Shown: piece by piece, positions 35,330 through 46,778 of the stretch
Position numbering within the stretch: the first letter of the stretch is position 1
Layout: every line of letters starts with the position of its first letter
Assembly (NCBI GenBank): GCA_003439945.1
Contig: QVRM01000968.1
Coordinates: forward strand, 518,501-582,500
Direction of reading: 5' to 3'
DNA: 64,000 nt
From: Dermanyssus gallinae
Lineage: Eukaryota; Arthropoda; Arachnida; Mesostigmata; Dermanyssidae
Made by a program: the position numbers and the translations under genes
Notes under the pieces: model-generated
Databases searched by the model: none
Told to the model about the DNA's origin: nothing
What the model saw: the letters and a program-made list of their open reading frames with translations, nothing else

Positions 35330-37743
35330 CGGGGGGCGTGGGAGAGGTGGAGGAAAAAGGAAAGATGTGACATCTTTGGTTTAGATTTTGTTTCGGCCCG
35401 GGTAGCAGCTGACTCCAGCTTTGCTACGGTCGGTAGCTGTTCATTACAGGGTGACATTCTTCGACATGTGGAATCCCGCCACGTCTATGAGGGGTAGGCT
35501 GGACTAGGGGGACGAAGAAAGGTTTCATTTCGAGCCGTGTCTAAGCTGTAATCGAACGATTTGTGATATACACTTTAGAGGCGACACAAGCGCCTGTCTG
35601 CCTCGTCACAACGTGGAGCCGGCCTTCACACGGCACAAAAGGGCTCATGTCATCATCAAGAATTAAGCCCGGTTCCATTACCTACCTCATAAGCCTACAG
35701 CGACCGATTCATACACGAAATACAGGGACTTTGTGCACTCAAAGCGTGCGCGTTTTTTCTTCAACTAAGGCAATGAATGCCTTTCATAGCAAATGCGGCT
35801 TTTTGTCGAATACTGCGCGGTCTTAGGTTAGTGGCACATACGTAGCAACGGCTACCAAAACAGTGTATAGCAGCTGTCAAGACAGAGACATACTACGCAG
35901 AAATGGGACAGCTGATCGGTTGCCCCGAACAAAGTTTCGCTAAGCTTGCTGCACTGAACTGTACAACTTAGATCCGGTACCACCATATACAAACACGTTT
36001 TTCGTATTGAAACACGTAATCAAGCATTCACCCCTCGAGCGTTTTACTTGAAGTGCAAAAACCACTTTACTTCACTTAACTGACGTACTCACGACAAGTG
36101 ACATAATTGTCACTGATCTAAGTAACAGATTTGACCTCTCGGGCGCGATTCTGTGTTTGCGCTAGTTTTCGTGGAACGGTAGAGACGCTGGTTTTATGTT
36201 TTACATAGTTTATAATGCGAGTTGGCTTGCGAGTAATACCAAGGTCTTCCAAGAAGCACGAGTCTTCCCCAGCACTAAATTTCTAGGAAAGCTGGCAAGG
36301 CAGCAGTCATAGCCGATGAGGTATGTTTTTGCCTCGCTGCACCTGCCGGTGTAAGCCGATAGTATGTCCGACTAATGCGCGTATAGTATTTATCAACTAG
36401 CACCTGCAAAATCGCTGCTTTACTTCTGTATCTAGCCGTGATCGCTTTCAATTTTCCTCTGTCCTGACGGTAAACTTTGCGACAGTCTGTGGCTCTCTCT
36501 GCCTTTACCTCACCCAGTTGACTTCTGGTGTGATAAAACGCATGCAAAGGAATACCCGAAAATTAGGGCCGACGCCGTGCCGCTCAACCCACCCAAAAGC
36601 ACGCACAAGCTTCGTGCTAGATGATTTTTAGATGGCAACCCATAATATGTAAGCAAGCAACAGAGGCACAACGACAACAATAAATTGAACAACGTTTACC
36701 AACCCAACCATACCAGCGCCTGCACTGATAACTCAAATTGACCCAACAATATAGGATATATCGATTAGATTGCAAGTAGGCGACGTAGATGCAGCAGGGG
36801 CAGCTCTACAAGGTAATGCTATATAGACAGGTTATCTCGTCGCATGTTTGGCACCAGCAAGCAACAGCGTCGAACACACGAAGCACTTTTGTCCTCATCA
36901 ACTTGTAAGTTATACAAACATGAGAGTGAAATCACATACGCGCTACACGACGTAAGCATCCACACATATTTTTGCCCGGTGATACCTGTATTGGGATATC
37001 ATACACGAGAGCTGGTGGTGGTGATGGTCATGCTGGTGACATGATGGTGATGACAATGGGATCGTGGCTTGAGAATTTATTAGACATGTCTCTCTCTCTC
37101 CCTTTCTCCCCCCCCCCCTCCTGGGTGTTGTTTTTGCAATTTCGTAACACAAACAAGGGTGCCTGGCAATCTATTGCCAGTCAGCATATATTCAAGCAAG
37201 TCCATCCTGGCCGTCCGTACTAGATCGTAGAGTGCTACTTGTCGTAGTTAGTCTAGTCCTATCATCATAGTCTTTTGATGAAAGAGCCTCCGGGTGCTCA
37301 ATGCGCAGTAGAGGCGTCGTCGCGCTTAACTCTGAGTAGCCAGCCAATACTAGTTAGTCCAAAGTTCTTGGAGGCACAAACCCGAACGACGTATTCGACG
37401 AGCTTGTTTGTGATACACCTTAGTTGTTGTTGTTGTCGTCGTCGTCGTCGTAGTCCCCTTCTTCTCATCTACCTATCCCTACTGTATGCCGTAAGCAGGA
37501 GTGCGTCGTGCTGTTTCTATCGCATAGACCACCAGCACCCCCATCGCCGCGGCCGGCAGCTGCAGCAGCAGCAACAGAAACAGCAGTAGCAGCCGGCGCG
37601 GGAGCACCCGACGTCGTGAGTTTGCCGGTTGCTTGCTCAAGTGGGCTCTTCGGCTGCTGCCGACTCGTGATCTCGGCCGGTCGACCGTGCCGACCAACAC
37701 TGTGCTCGTCATCGATTGCATTCTGTAACGTACTAGTTAAGCT

Positions 37744-37774
<31 letters not shown>

Positions 37775-38200
37775 ATAAAAATAATCATTGCCACCATCAT
37801 CATAACCATCATCGCCATCGGCAATATCGCCATTATCAGTCTAGAGTCGCTGAGTGCCCCTCGAAATCGGGCCAGTGTCTGGCTGCCAACACCCGGACTC
37901 TATTTTTCGCATGAAGAGCTGGTCGCCAGGATAGCCTCGGCTGCTGCTCGAGCAATACCTGGTATATCTCATGACATGCAACCAAATTTCTGCAAACAAT
38001 GCCGATTTTGCCGAATGGTTTGCAGAGGCACCTTCGAGCAGCTACTGCAGAATAACTAATAGTTAGTAGTGTGTGTGTGTGCTTCTAGAGCTATGACAAG
38101 TAATGTAACTGATAGAGTATGTCGCTTATGCATGCGCTCAATCGCGATATGCCCTCCGGAAAACCTTAATTAATATGCAACCACGGATCGAATCGCCATA
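35330..38200. other. Noncoding stretch with triplet arrays
   Basis: Includes a poly-C run near 37105, a (GTT)n/(GTC)n patch at 37420-37450 and a (CTA)n array at about 37746-37774. A minus frame at 36275-36547 is Arg/Lys-rich and unrecognised. A + frame at 37508-38059 is built from Ala, Leu and Ile triplet runs. Confidence 0.45.
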
Positions 38201-38212
38201 GATGTTGTATCA

Positions 38213-38420
38213 AGATCGCCTTTGTATTAGGATTAGTGTGTCAGTTTTAAGCGTAGGATTATGATTTTTGAGGTGTTGAGCGTAAAAGCTAATAAAATAC
38301 CGCATCTTCTGGTAGGCATTATATGTTCTTCAGAAGAAGCAGCAGTAGCTAAGTCATCTGCGGCTTTAAAAGAAGCAGCAGAAGCGTTATATGCTCTTCA
38401 GATGAATTTTCTCACGAACA
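38213..38420 (+). repeat. Dispersed repeat, copy 1 (unclassified)
   Basis: Shares a series of blocks in the same order with 55966-56118. They are GCCTTTG, GTGTCAGTTTTAAGCG, TGAGGTGTTGAGCGTAAAAG, CTAATAAAATA, and a CATCTTCTGG...GGCATTATATG block. The copy continues with an internal duplication (GGCATTATATGTTCTTCAGA and GCGTTATATGCTCTTCAGA, about 70 bases apart) and AAGCAGCAG units. No coding potential or tRNA promoter was seen. Confidence 0.7.
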
Positions 38421-38622
38421 CGACGATGTGCTTAGCATAGGAGGGCTGGTTATTTCACAATTGCATATTTGGTGCTCCTATGTCGGGCACCAACACCAGT
38501 GTCACAGATTTCAGTAATATCACTCTCACTTCGAAACAAGACTTCTCATAGATTGGAAACAATGTTTACTTGAACGAGCTCTACAATTCTCGATGTTGCT
38601 TTTTAAGTCTGCATGGGAAACC

Positions 38623-38624
<2 letters not shown>

Positions 38625-38656
<32 letters not shown>

Positions 38657-38659
38657 TAT

Positions 38660-38715
<56 letters not shown>
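38625..38715. repeat. Compound (TA)n array, longest cluster in the window
   Basis: About 90 bases of TA with GTATATATACATATATACATA interruptions between two pure runs. Confidence 0.97.
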
Positions 38716-38719
<4 letters not shown>

Positions 38720-38882
38720 AAGGCAGGCAGTTTTAATTTTAGAAGATTCCAGTTTTTAATAATTGAATATGCATCGATTTATTTGGTAACCGACCATATT
38801 GGCATATATGTCCATGACGCGTTTAGAGAACATATGTACATCTGTATAGGGATTTGCGCAGGTTCACGTACAGACTGAATAT

Positions 38883-39299
38883 ATGGACATCATATTTCAT
38901 CGTTTGACTCGTGTTGTTTATCGAGGAAGACGAAGACTAAGCATATTACGAAATGATGTTCAGATGCGATTGCTGTCTAGCGGCAGCAATTTTAGCAGTC
39001 TAGCGTTCTTAGCGCAAGAGGCAGGCAGCCTAACGAGTCGCTGCAAGCGAATTGGTGGCGGCGGCGGCGGCGACAGATTGCAATTCGAACACCCCGATGC
39101 GTTGTATGTCGGTGGCCGATTGTCTATATGCCGAGGCGTTCGGTCCGTCCATTGTCTGGTCGTCCTCAGCAACGGTGGAGGTCCTGCGGACAAGAGGGAA
39201 GATGAGACTAGTGCACCGCTCCGACCAGCAGGACAAGAAACGACGACGACCACAGCGGCCTCAACAGCAGCAGCCATAGTAGTATCGCTTCAGCAGTAG
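38883..39299 (+). other. 138-codon open frame, unrecognised
   Basis: An ATG-started frame that is largely non-repetitive apart from a Gly run (GGC triplets, about 39052-39072) and a Thr/Ala-rich end. Third positions are only moderately G/C-rich, and a minus-strand frame (38960-39277) overlaps it. No domain, signal peptide or splice site was found. Confidence 0.2.
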
Positions 39300-39423
39300 T
39301 AGTCGAGCATGTCTGTCTATGTGGGTGGATGTTCCTGAGCCTCGTGAGGCCTGATCTGGCCAAAGTGCGCGAGGTCACGAGCGCAGATGTCCTTTGCTGA
39401 TGGCACGCGGGTGCAGGACGAAG

Positions 39424-39441
39424 GGCGGGGGGGGGGGGGGT
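39424..39441. repeat. Poly-G tract
   Basis: About 15-16 consecutive G. A similar poly-C run lies at 42484-42499. Confidence 0.95.
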
Positions 39442-39449
39442 GAAGCGCA

Positions 39450-41540
39450 CGCGCCTTCCTGCTAACCTCAGCCTCAGTCTGTCTGTGTGCACTCGCAGGC
39501 TACCACACTCGGAGCTTGATATAGACATATATACAGACATATATAAATATACATATGTATACATGCACGGGTATACACAAACGCATACGAACATATATAT
39601 ATATATATATATAAATATATATGTGTAAGCATACCGACATTCTCGGCGGCTTGATAGAGCGGTATAGCGATAGAAAGCTGAAGAAAGGCAGAATAGATAG
39701 GTAGACGGGAAGAAGAAGAAGAGAAACATGAACTTAGCTGCATGTCTGAAGTCGCGGTTTTGTCTTCCTTGACTCCCCCTTCGCCGCTCCTCCCCGACGA
39801 TGAGGCTTGAAGCCTTCATGTTCTTGTCCCCCTATGTCTGATCGCCACTACCGCCGTCACTAGCACTGTCTGTGGAGCGCATGCTTGCTTCCATGTCAGC
39901 TTTCGTCGTAGTCCGACGCATGAGTCCTACCGCATGGTGGTGGTTGCAGTAGAGGTGAAGTTACTAGTAGTAATAGTAGTAGTTAATATATTTGGCGCTC
40001 TTGCGACTGTTGTCACGTTGAGGTGGATAGAGTGAACTTATCTGTCTGTCTCTATGTCTGCCCGGCTGGTTGGCTGCTGTAGGTCTGTTGCGTCGCCGAT
40101 GAAGATTCGATCGGTTGTTTTGCATACTCGCGCCGATGCCGTCACTACATAACTTAACTTTACCAGCTTGCACAATCTCGGTCCTCCTAATCGAGAGGCA
40201 CGGCATTGCCGGCCGACTCGGTTACGCCGAGCCTCTGCAGGCGTCAGCGAAGAGATAGGTCGGCCTGCGGCGGTGCCGGATGGCTGACTCAAATTTCAGT
40301 CACGCTCAGCGACCGACAATAAAGTTGTTGGCGTTGTCGTTGTATGGTGATGGTAGTAGTGGTGGTGGTTGTTGTAGAACACGCGTAGAGCTAGTTGTTA
40401 TCTCATAATAGTCGGCACTCCAGGGTTGGACTATGGTGACGATGCCAGCCTCACCATGATGACGATGTCATTCGCTTCGCCTCACGCTGGTTGCCGGTTG
40501 ACAGTGACGAGACCAACAGCCATGCAAGTTCCAGATGCCGCCGACATTCTGAAAATTAACGTGCATGAATGTCTTGTGAGCGCCGGCCAGCCGCGTCTTT
40601 GAATCGTCGAAAGGGCGACGGGGAAACGAAAAAGACAATCGTTATGAGGTTTACCTGCATAGATTACGTTGCAGCTTACAGTAGGATTCTAGGAGCCCTG
40701 ATAGAAACCATTGTGGTCGAGTCCGCAAGCCAGTGGTGAACTAATACGTACGAGTTTGTGATCGACTTGTCACCATTCGAAAGATAAATGCGGCATGTAG
40801 AATTTCAGAGGCTTCAACCGCCATTTATGCTTTTATTGCTACTTATACTAGCTATAGTAACAACGGTGACTAATTATCTATATAACTTTAAAATGGAGAA
40901 TAATTGTCCTCCTTCTAAACAAAAGTTAGCGACCGCCAAGAGATCATACCAAGAGACAGCCTGATAGATAATAGTCTCAAGAGAGTGTGCAGGAGGGAGT
41001 TCTACTCGCAATCACACCCAAGAAGTTTTTTTCTGACCTGTAAAAGATCAACGAACGCAATGTTGATTTCTGTGGAAGAAACTCAAAGAGTAGACACTGC
41101 AAAAGGGGTGCTGTTCCGCTGATTAATTCTCCTCGCTGACAAGTGCACCTACAAAGTAGACTCAGATAGATGGACAAGATCTGGGCCGACACAGAGCAGC
41201 ATCGGGGGAAGGAAGACGCCAGTAAGAAGCAGGTCGGCCATCGAAGGGGTTGGGTGAGCGGCTGAGCGAATTGAAAAATGATCACGCGGCATACGAGTGA
41301 TCGAAACGACCGAGCCCTTTTTCCAATAGTTTGCGACGTGTTGAACGCGTGTAGTGCGGCGAGCTACAGGCGCCGGCCCAGGGGCCGCCGCAAAGAACGA
41401 ATCTCCCAGAGAAAACAACTTCAAAGTCTAGCAACAACAGCCGGACGACGCAGCAGCAGCCGAAACAGTCAGCAGCCATAAAGGCGAAACAGTCAGCTTG
41501 TATGACGAGCGGATACATGTGACACTGCGGTGACCCCGAA
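39450..41540. other. Noncoding stretch
   Basis: A TA patch at 39594-39622, GAA repeats near 39710 and GTA/GTG triplets near 40340-40370. A 67-codon ATG frame at 41278-41481 (+) is Arg/Ser/Gln-rich and unrecognised. Confidence 0.45.
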
Positions 41541-41548
41541 GAAGTCGA

Positions 41549-41596
<48 letters not shown>
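41549..41596. repeat. (ATT)n microsatellite
   Basis: About 16 ATT units, pure. It produces poly-Asn, poly-Ile and poly-Tyr frames on both strands, which should not be read as protein. Confidence 0.97.
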
Positions 41597-41597
<1 letters not shown>

Positions 41598-42483
41598 GCG
41601 TTCGATAGAAAGAAACAGTAGAATAAAGTGTGAGAGCGCGCAAGATGGAAGTCAACAACAGGGAAGCGGAGGAAGGTGTGATTGCAGAAGTATCGCTTTC
41701 CGATGGATGATCGTTCGTCCCGTGGCGTTCGGTGACGTTTGTAGCCGGTAGCTGCCTCCGAGGGACACACACACACACTACGAAAGACGACGACGACGGA
41801 GAAGACGTGACGAGAAATCTCTCAACGTGTGTAAACGAGAGAATGATCGATTCAAACGAACTTGTCGTATTTGGCCTTCAACCATCGGTTTCTCACCTCA
41901 TTCTGGCCGAAGGCGCCAGCGTGAACCGCTGCTCTCCTATTTCCTCCGACCAATCGGCTTTCTTCATAGGGTCGTACAAGTGTTGCATATAAATTGAGCT
42001 GTCTCAATTACTAAGCATGCGTATATCTCATATACATAGGTGCAAACTGTTTGTCCTACTTTGTATATTAATAACGTTGTGTTTACATGTATATATATAT
42101 ATATATCAACGACAAGCTGTCGCGCATTTTGCAAGGTTTTCTCAGTCGCACTAAGTAGTAGTGAGGTGTGCAACAGTAATTGCCAGATTGTTTTGAGAGT
42201 TTTGTAGCCGTTAAAGTTACTTCCTATTTGTAGAACGTATATGGCTTTTAATACAATAAAAATTATTGTTTATTTATTCGAAAGGAAAATAGTGTTAATT
42301 CACAAGCTGGCCACAGATGCCGGTTTGCGTGAATACGCCGCGCCATTCGTCATACGTACGACATATTTAAAACATCAGCTATGGTTCTGACGGTTGGGCG
42401 GATTAATGTTTTTTAATAATCGAAACTCATGTCAGAAGCTCAAATCTGTCGACAGGGAAACAATCCCCCAAGCAACAGTATAC

Positions 42484-42499
42484 CCCCCCCCCCCCCCCG
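42484..42499. repeat. Poly-C tract
   Basis: About 15-16 consecutive C. Confidence 0.95.
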
Positions 42500-42664
42500 C
42501 GTCTCACAAGACGGACTTGGTGAACGCGTGGGATGAGATTTTTGTCTGGCTAATGAAAGGGTACCTAAAAAATCCTTTCGGGGCTGACACTCAGCCAAGA
42601 TTTCACGTCTATGGGACTGCTTTTCGCATTGCTTCATAGGCGGACCCCCATAAATACAAATGTG

Positions 42665-42745
42665 CAACGGTGGGGCTCGAACCCGCGCACCTATGTGTCT
42701 CCTCCGGTGGCGAGGCGCAGACGCATGCCAGCGGGCTCGACAATG
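42665..42745 (-). repeat. tRNA-derived SINE-like head with exact B box
   Basis: On the minus strand GGGTTCGAGCCC (42684 down to 42673) is an exact T-arm and B box, preceded by GTGCGC. A further 35-60 bases upstream, GAGCCCGCTGGCATGCGTCTGC weakly resembles a D-arm and A box. No clean cloverleaf forms. ATGAAAGGGTACC-type sequence occurs on both sides (about 42554 and 42743), possibly a target duplication or shared repeat. Confidence 0.45.
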
Positions 42746-43919
42746 AAAGGGTACCCAAACGTAATTAAGTGCGTTATACAATTTGAAAAAGAAACTCGGT
42801 GAAAAATCATTTTATGTTTTTGCTTCGTAGTACAAGCTGTACTGTCTAACCGTCTGGTATACGCACGCTCGAACCCCTTACCACCTGGTGCCGCATTTGT
42901 GCCTTGTATTTCAACCCCGCTGTCCAGAAGTTCAGGACGCGGCTCTCCGAGAAGATCCGATGGCAGGTAGCCAGTGATTTGTAATTACGTAAGCCATGAC
43001 GTCTCACTTCTGGAGAGACCCCATTGAACACCCCACCCAATAGAAGAGCCCCATCATTTCATCACGTGACATGCTGTTCATGGCATATATATATATATTA
43101 TTTATTATCATGGGTAATAAAAATATAAAAACCAAACTTGGTAAATGTGTTAACGAACTTTGTTTACGCTTAAAATTTTGCTCTCTCCGTACACGAGAAA
43201 TGTCCATTACTGAAAACATTTTGCGAGTGCATATTCTTTGTTATATTAACGATTATATTGTTATTGTTGCGTTGATTATATTGCTACATTGCTGGTATTA
43301 ATGTATTACTTCATCTGCATGATGACGAGCACATTTGGCACTTTAGCCGCTCAACACTGACATTTCCATTCGACAGAAATGTGCTCTGCAAGCATATGCG
43401 TGTTTTTGAGTGTGTGCGCGTTCGTGCGAGGCTGCAGGGCAGAGCACACGGACTGAGGTGCAAGTGACAGGACAATACCCTTTATAGCAGGCAAATTATC
43501 GGCAAGGGGTGTCAACAGAGCGAAAACGGGCGTTTTTTCCGGGAGGCAGTGTGGCCGATAAATGTCGCCAGCCGCCTCCCGTTTTGGCATGGTTGGTCGT
43601 TGCAGCGGAGGCTTTTGTCGCACTAGGGAAGGAAGTGTGCCTCCGTTTCTCTCTCTCTGAGTGCGTGTTGCTGTGTGTAGCCACAGCCTCTCTAGACTCA
43701 TCTATGGCCGTCGTTGAGTCCCCACGGATTAACCACTGCCGTGAATGACAGGAAGATCCTGCAATGTGTTGAGATTGTGTGACGATGCTCTTCCCGTCAA
43801 TAACAGCGGCAGCAGCTTGCTGACAGTGCAGACAGATCCGCCAAAACACACCCAGGCCGGTGTTTGACACTCGAGGTATATTTATCGCACGCTTTTGCGT
43901 ATAGGTTTGGGTACGCAGA

Positions 43920-43962
43920 CTTCTATATAAGTCTGACCGGGCGGCGCATTCGCGTTGCCATA
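43920..43962 (+). promoter_or_regulatory. Possible TATA-type core promoter
   Basis: TATATAAG at about 43924 is followed 25-35 bases later by pyrimidine-purine contexts that could be start sites. The next 100 bases are GC-richer, with no (TA)n array nearby to explain the motif. A GTG-started 103-codon frame (43989-44300) lies downstream but has no recognisable domain and may be unrelated. Confidence 0.25.
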
Positions 43963-44399
43963 CAGCACAGTCTACACAGACGTGTGACGTGTGTGATGTG
44001 ATTCTCCAGCCAGCGCGCGCCGTGCGCTTGCTATCCGCTGATAGCCCGCGCGAATGGCACTTACCACATTTAATGAACTCATTATCCTGTCTGCCGCCTG
44101 CCGGAAAATTAGACGCTGCCGATATAGGAGAACCTATTATGAGACAGGCGTTCCTTCGTCCTGCGGACGTCGATCCTGCTTCTCTGTCCCGTCTTCTTCT
44201 TCGTCGGGGACTTTCAATCTGTCCTCACAATGACTATACAACCCAGCTAAATATAGAAAATACAAACTCAACCCACGCTCAATCTGACTACGCTGACTGA
44301 ACTCAGGCTGACTCGGCCCCGGCTCTCATCTACATCAAGTTTCTGATCTTTCCCGCGTTGCTTGATGGGACTTGCCAGCCGGTAGTAGCAGCTGATAAT

Positions 44400-45120
44400 A
44401 AAACGAGAGTAGCAGATTATATATACATATAATATATATCCTTAGTCTCTCCCGGGGGTAATTCGGCCCCAACTATGGCGGTTGTACCCGGGAGATGGCA
44501 ACTGAACACCTTCTCTAAGAGAGATCATTTGGTATTCATAATACAAGCCGACCTAATGAGAGTGCACTTTGATAGGTTCAATATTCAAATATGGCCTGCA
44601 GCCAACCAACAGGACTACAATAATGCAGATTAGGTTGAGAAATCACTATGCCTCTTCTGACAGAAGTAAATTGGCTTCAATTCCTGCGACGTGTCCTGTA
44701 AATCATGCAATTCGCATCGGGATCATCGCCCTTATCAAGAGCTTTAGAAAGGTCACACATAAAGCATTCGTTTACTGTACCTATAGCGATTCAGCAGGAC
44801 TGCGTGATCGTGGTAATCGCGTATAGGTAGATTACCTGCCATTTAATGAATCCGCGTTGAATGCTACAATACATTTGTTCAATTTATTTCGCCTTTTTGA
44901 GGTATATGTATGCGTTGATGCATATACATACGCCATCGGGTGTTTCTACAGTCTCCACACGTATGTGCATCCATGTGTAAGCTTAATAGGGTCGCGCATA
45001 GAGTGCAATGACGCCAGTTTTGACTGACACGCAATACCATGTCAACTGCGAAAGCATGCTGCAATTTGCAAGCTACTTAGATACAAAAACAATATATATA
45101 TAAGACTATTGTATCATATA
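44400..45120. other. Noncoding stretch
   Basis: Unique sequence with short TA-rich patches. Frames are at most 85 codons, and none is persuasive. Confidence 0.5.
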
Positions 45121-45138
45121 TCCATGTAACCCTACAAC

Positions 45139-45141
<3 letters not shown>

Positions 45142-45176
<35 letters not shown>

Positions 45177-45273
45177 AATATATAAAAAAATAAGTATTAC
45201 AAATATACTTAAAATGCATTTTTGTTAAGTATATATATTTTTTTATTAATATATAATTATTTAATAATATACA

Positions 45274-45316
<43 letters not shown>

Positions 45317-45342
45317 AAAAATATATATATATATATATACAT
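45142..45342. repeat. AT-rich imperfect palindrome flanked by (TA)n arrays
   Basis: TA arrays at 45142-45172, 45277-45310 and 45321-45339 frame a core centred on AATGCATT near 45214. Its arms, TATACTTAA and TTAAGTATA, are inverted copies. Beyond them, TATAAAAAAATA on the left mirrors TATTTTTTTATTAATA on the right. Almost no G or C occurs over about 200 bases. Confidence 0.75.
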
Positions 45343-45399
45343 GTATGTAAGCATTGCTTTATTCATAGTTTACTTATGTAGAACATCACATTTGTTGGT

Positions 45400-45925
45400 T
45401 ATGTGAGATCTGAAACACGAGGTTTTTATGAACAGCTAGGGTTCGACTCTGGAGACAGACCACGACACCTACTACGAGCTGGCAAAGTGGTCGCGAACGA
45501 GGGAATTCCCTGTCCAGCCGCAAATAAGCATAATGCAGCTGTCTGTGCCCGTTTGTTTGCATTGCTTTCGCCGTGTCGAGCACACAGAGACGAACTAGAC
45601 GAGAAAGGACCTTCAATGAAGGTGGAACATATCAGGCTGGAATGGAGATAGATCATTCGGGACGGAGATCAGAGTGTGTGGTTTTTCCGCAAGCTCAACG
45701 CCTCAACGTCTGCACTACGAGGTGAGCTTCCGAAGCCCAACGTGGCCGCCGCGTGGCAGCGTTGGCCCGGGATCGGCCGCTTCACCGAGTCCGGACGGAG
45801 TCGGAGCTCAGATATCCGTTCTAAACTCATCACGTCTCCAGTAAAAGCACATCGTCAGCCTCATCGCAAGCTTGCGCTGCTCAGCGTCGGTGTTCTATCA
45901 TTGAGCGTCGTCTCATCGTAGATGA
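45400..45925 (+). other. Open-frame-rich block with a donor-like site (frame uncertain)
   Basis: Several frames are open on both strands. The + frame at 45676-45921 has G/C-rich third positions and contains a GTGAGC donor-like site at 45722. An alternative + frame is open from about 45530 and ends at the same donor, but with A/T third positions. Neither reading has a known domain, so no exon is asserted. Confidence 0.25.
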
Positions 45926-46497
45926 ACGTAGCCGCCCTCAAATAAGATCACTGTAGTGTAGTTTTTCGTAGGGGGGTTGGGGGGATGAGGAAATGCGGAG
46001 CCGAAAATTTAAAACGAGCTCACTCGTCTGTTAGAGAAAAACAGCCAGTTGCATGGTACGAAATCGTAGAAAAATAAAAGCATTATTGGCGAATCACAGA
46101 GATAAGCTGTTAGGATGCAATACTGGACCGAATAAGCAAGTCTTCGTCTGGACCGGCTCCAAGCCAAGACGGAATTCAACCACTAGGCTTGATTAGCAAA
46201 CGCAAACAAAAAGCCTAGAATTATGTTTTACCAGCAGCCATAGGCAGCTGGTTGTCTGCCGGAAAGGCGATTCGACGCGCCAACTCGCCGGCCAAACACA
46301 GCAGACTGACGAGCATTTCCATTGCTTATAGTGAGTTGCAGGCCTTACGCCGTTGGGGGGCGCCTCGGTCGGTCTGGCGGGCCTGTCTGCTAGTACGACG
46401 CGGGGATTTCAAATTATTTACTCGCTTCGATAAAAGAGTGAATTCAAGAATACAGTGCAATATGGACACTTTGGCGCACACAATATTCATATAGAAA

Positions 46498-46642
46498 ATA
46501 TTGTAATTATTTATTAATCATTTACAATACGTTTACACACTCGGCAGTGCTCGCCTTAATAAAAATGGTGGTAAAAAGGTGTCACGTGAGGTTAAGAATC
46601 AGCTGTCCGTGTCCTTGCTTGCAGGACTTCCCCGCAGACTCG

Positions 46643-46679
<37 letters not shown>

Positions 46680-46735
46680 CGAGCACTGCCGAGTGTGCAA
46701 ACGTATTGTAATTGATTAATAAATCATCACAATAT
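46498..46735. repeat. 58-bp inverted repeat, MITE or foldback element
   Basis: The left arm (46498-46555) and the reverse complement of the right arm (46678-46735) match at 54 of 58 positions, without gaps. The innermost 20 bases (CACACTCGGCAGTGCTCGCC on the left) are identical. Matching may extend outward to about 66 bases. The 122-base spacer contains CACGTG, unique sequence and a (TA)n run (46645-46677). A second TA array begins just outside the right arm. No coding sequence lies inside. The structure fits a nonautonomous DNA transposon with long terminal inverted repeats, or a foldback element. Target duplications cannot be called because the flanks are TA-rich. Confidence 0.9.
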
Positions 46736-46736
46736 G

Positions 46737-46738
<2 letters not shown>

Positions 46739-46777
<39 letters not shown>
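46739..46777. repeat. (TA)n microsatellite
   Basis: About 39 bases of TA abutting the right arm of the 58-bp inverted repeat. Confidence 0.95.

Positions 46778-46778
<1 letters not shown>

Noticed and set aside
41282..41778. Long minus-strand frames (up to 164 codons) with poly-Asn or poly-Ile
   Set aside because: They owe their length to the (ATT)n array, which is open in all frames. The flanking parts lack motifs and codon bias.
33319..42650. ATAGGCGGACCC shared by 33332 and 42637
   Set aside because: Only about 12 bases match and the flanks are unrelated. This is compatible with chance in 64 kb.
42840..42900. GGGGTTCGAGC on the minus strand as another SINE head
   Set aside because: The upstream 60 bases contain no A-box-like sequence.
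45403..45450. GGGTTCGACTC (+) as a tRNA or SINE B box
   Set aside because: Only a weak TGGTTATGTG-like A box precedes it, and the segment reads equally well as part of open frames. Not enough to call.
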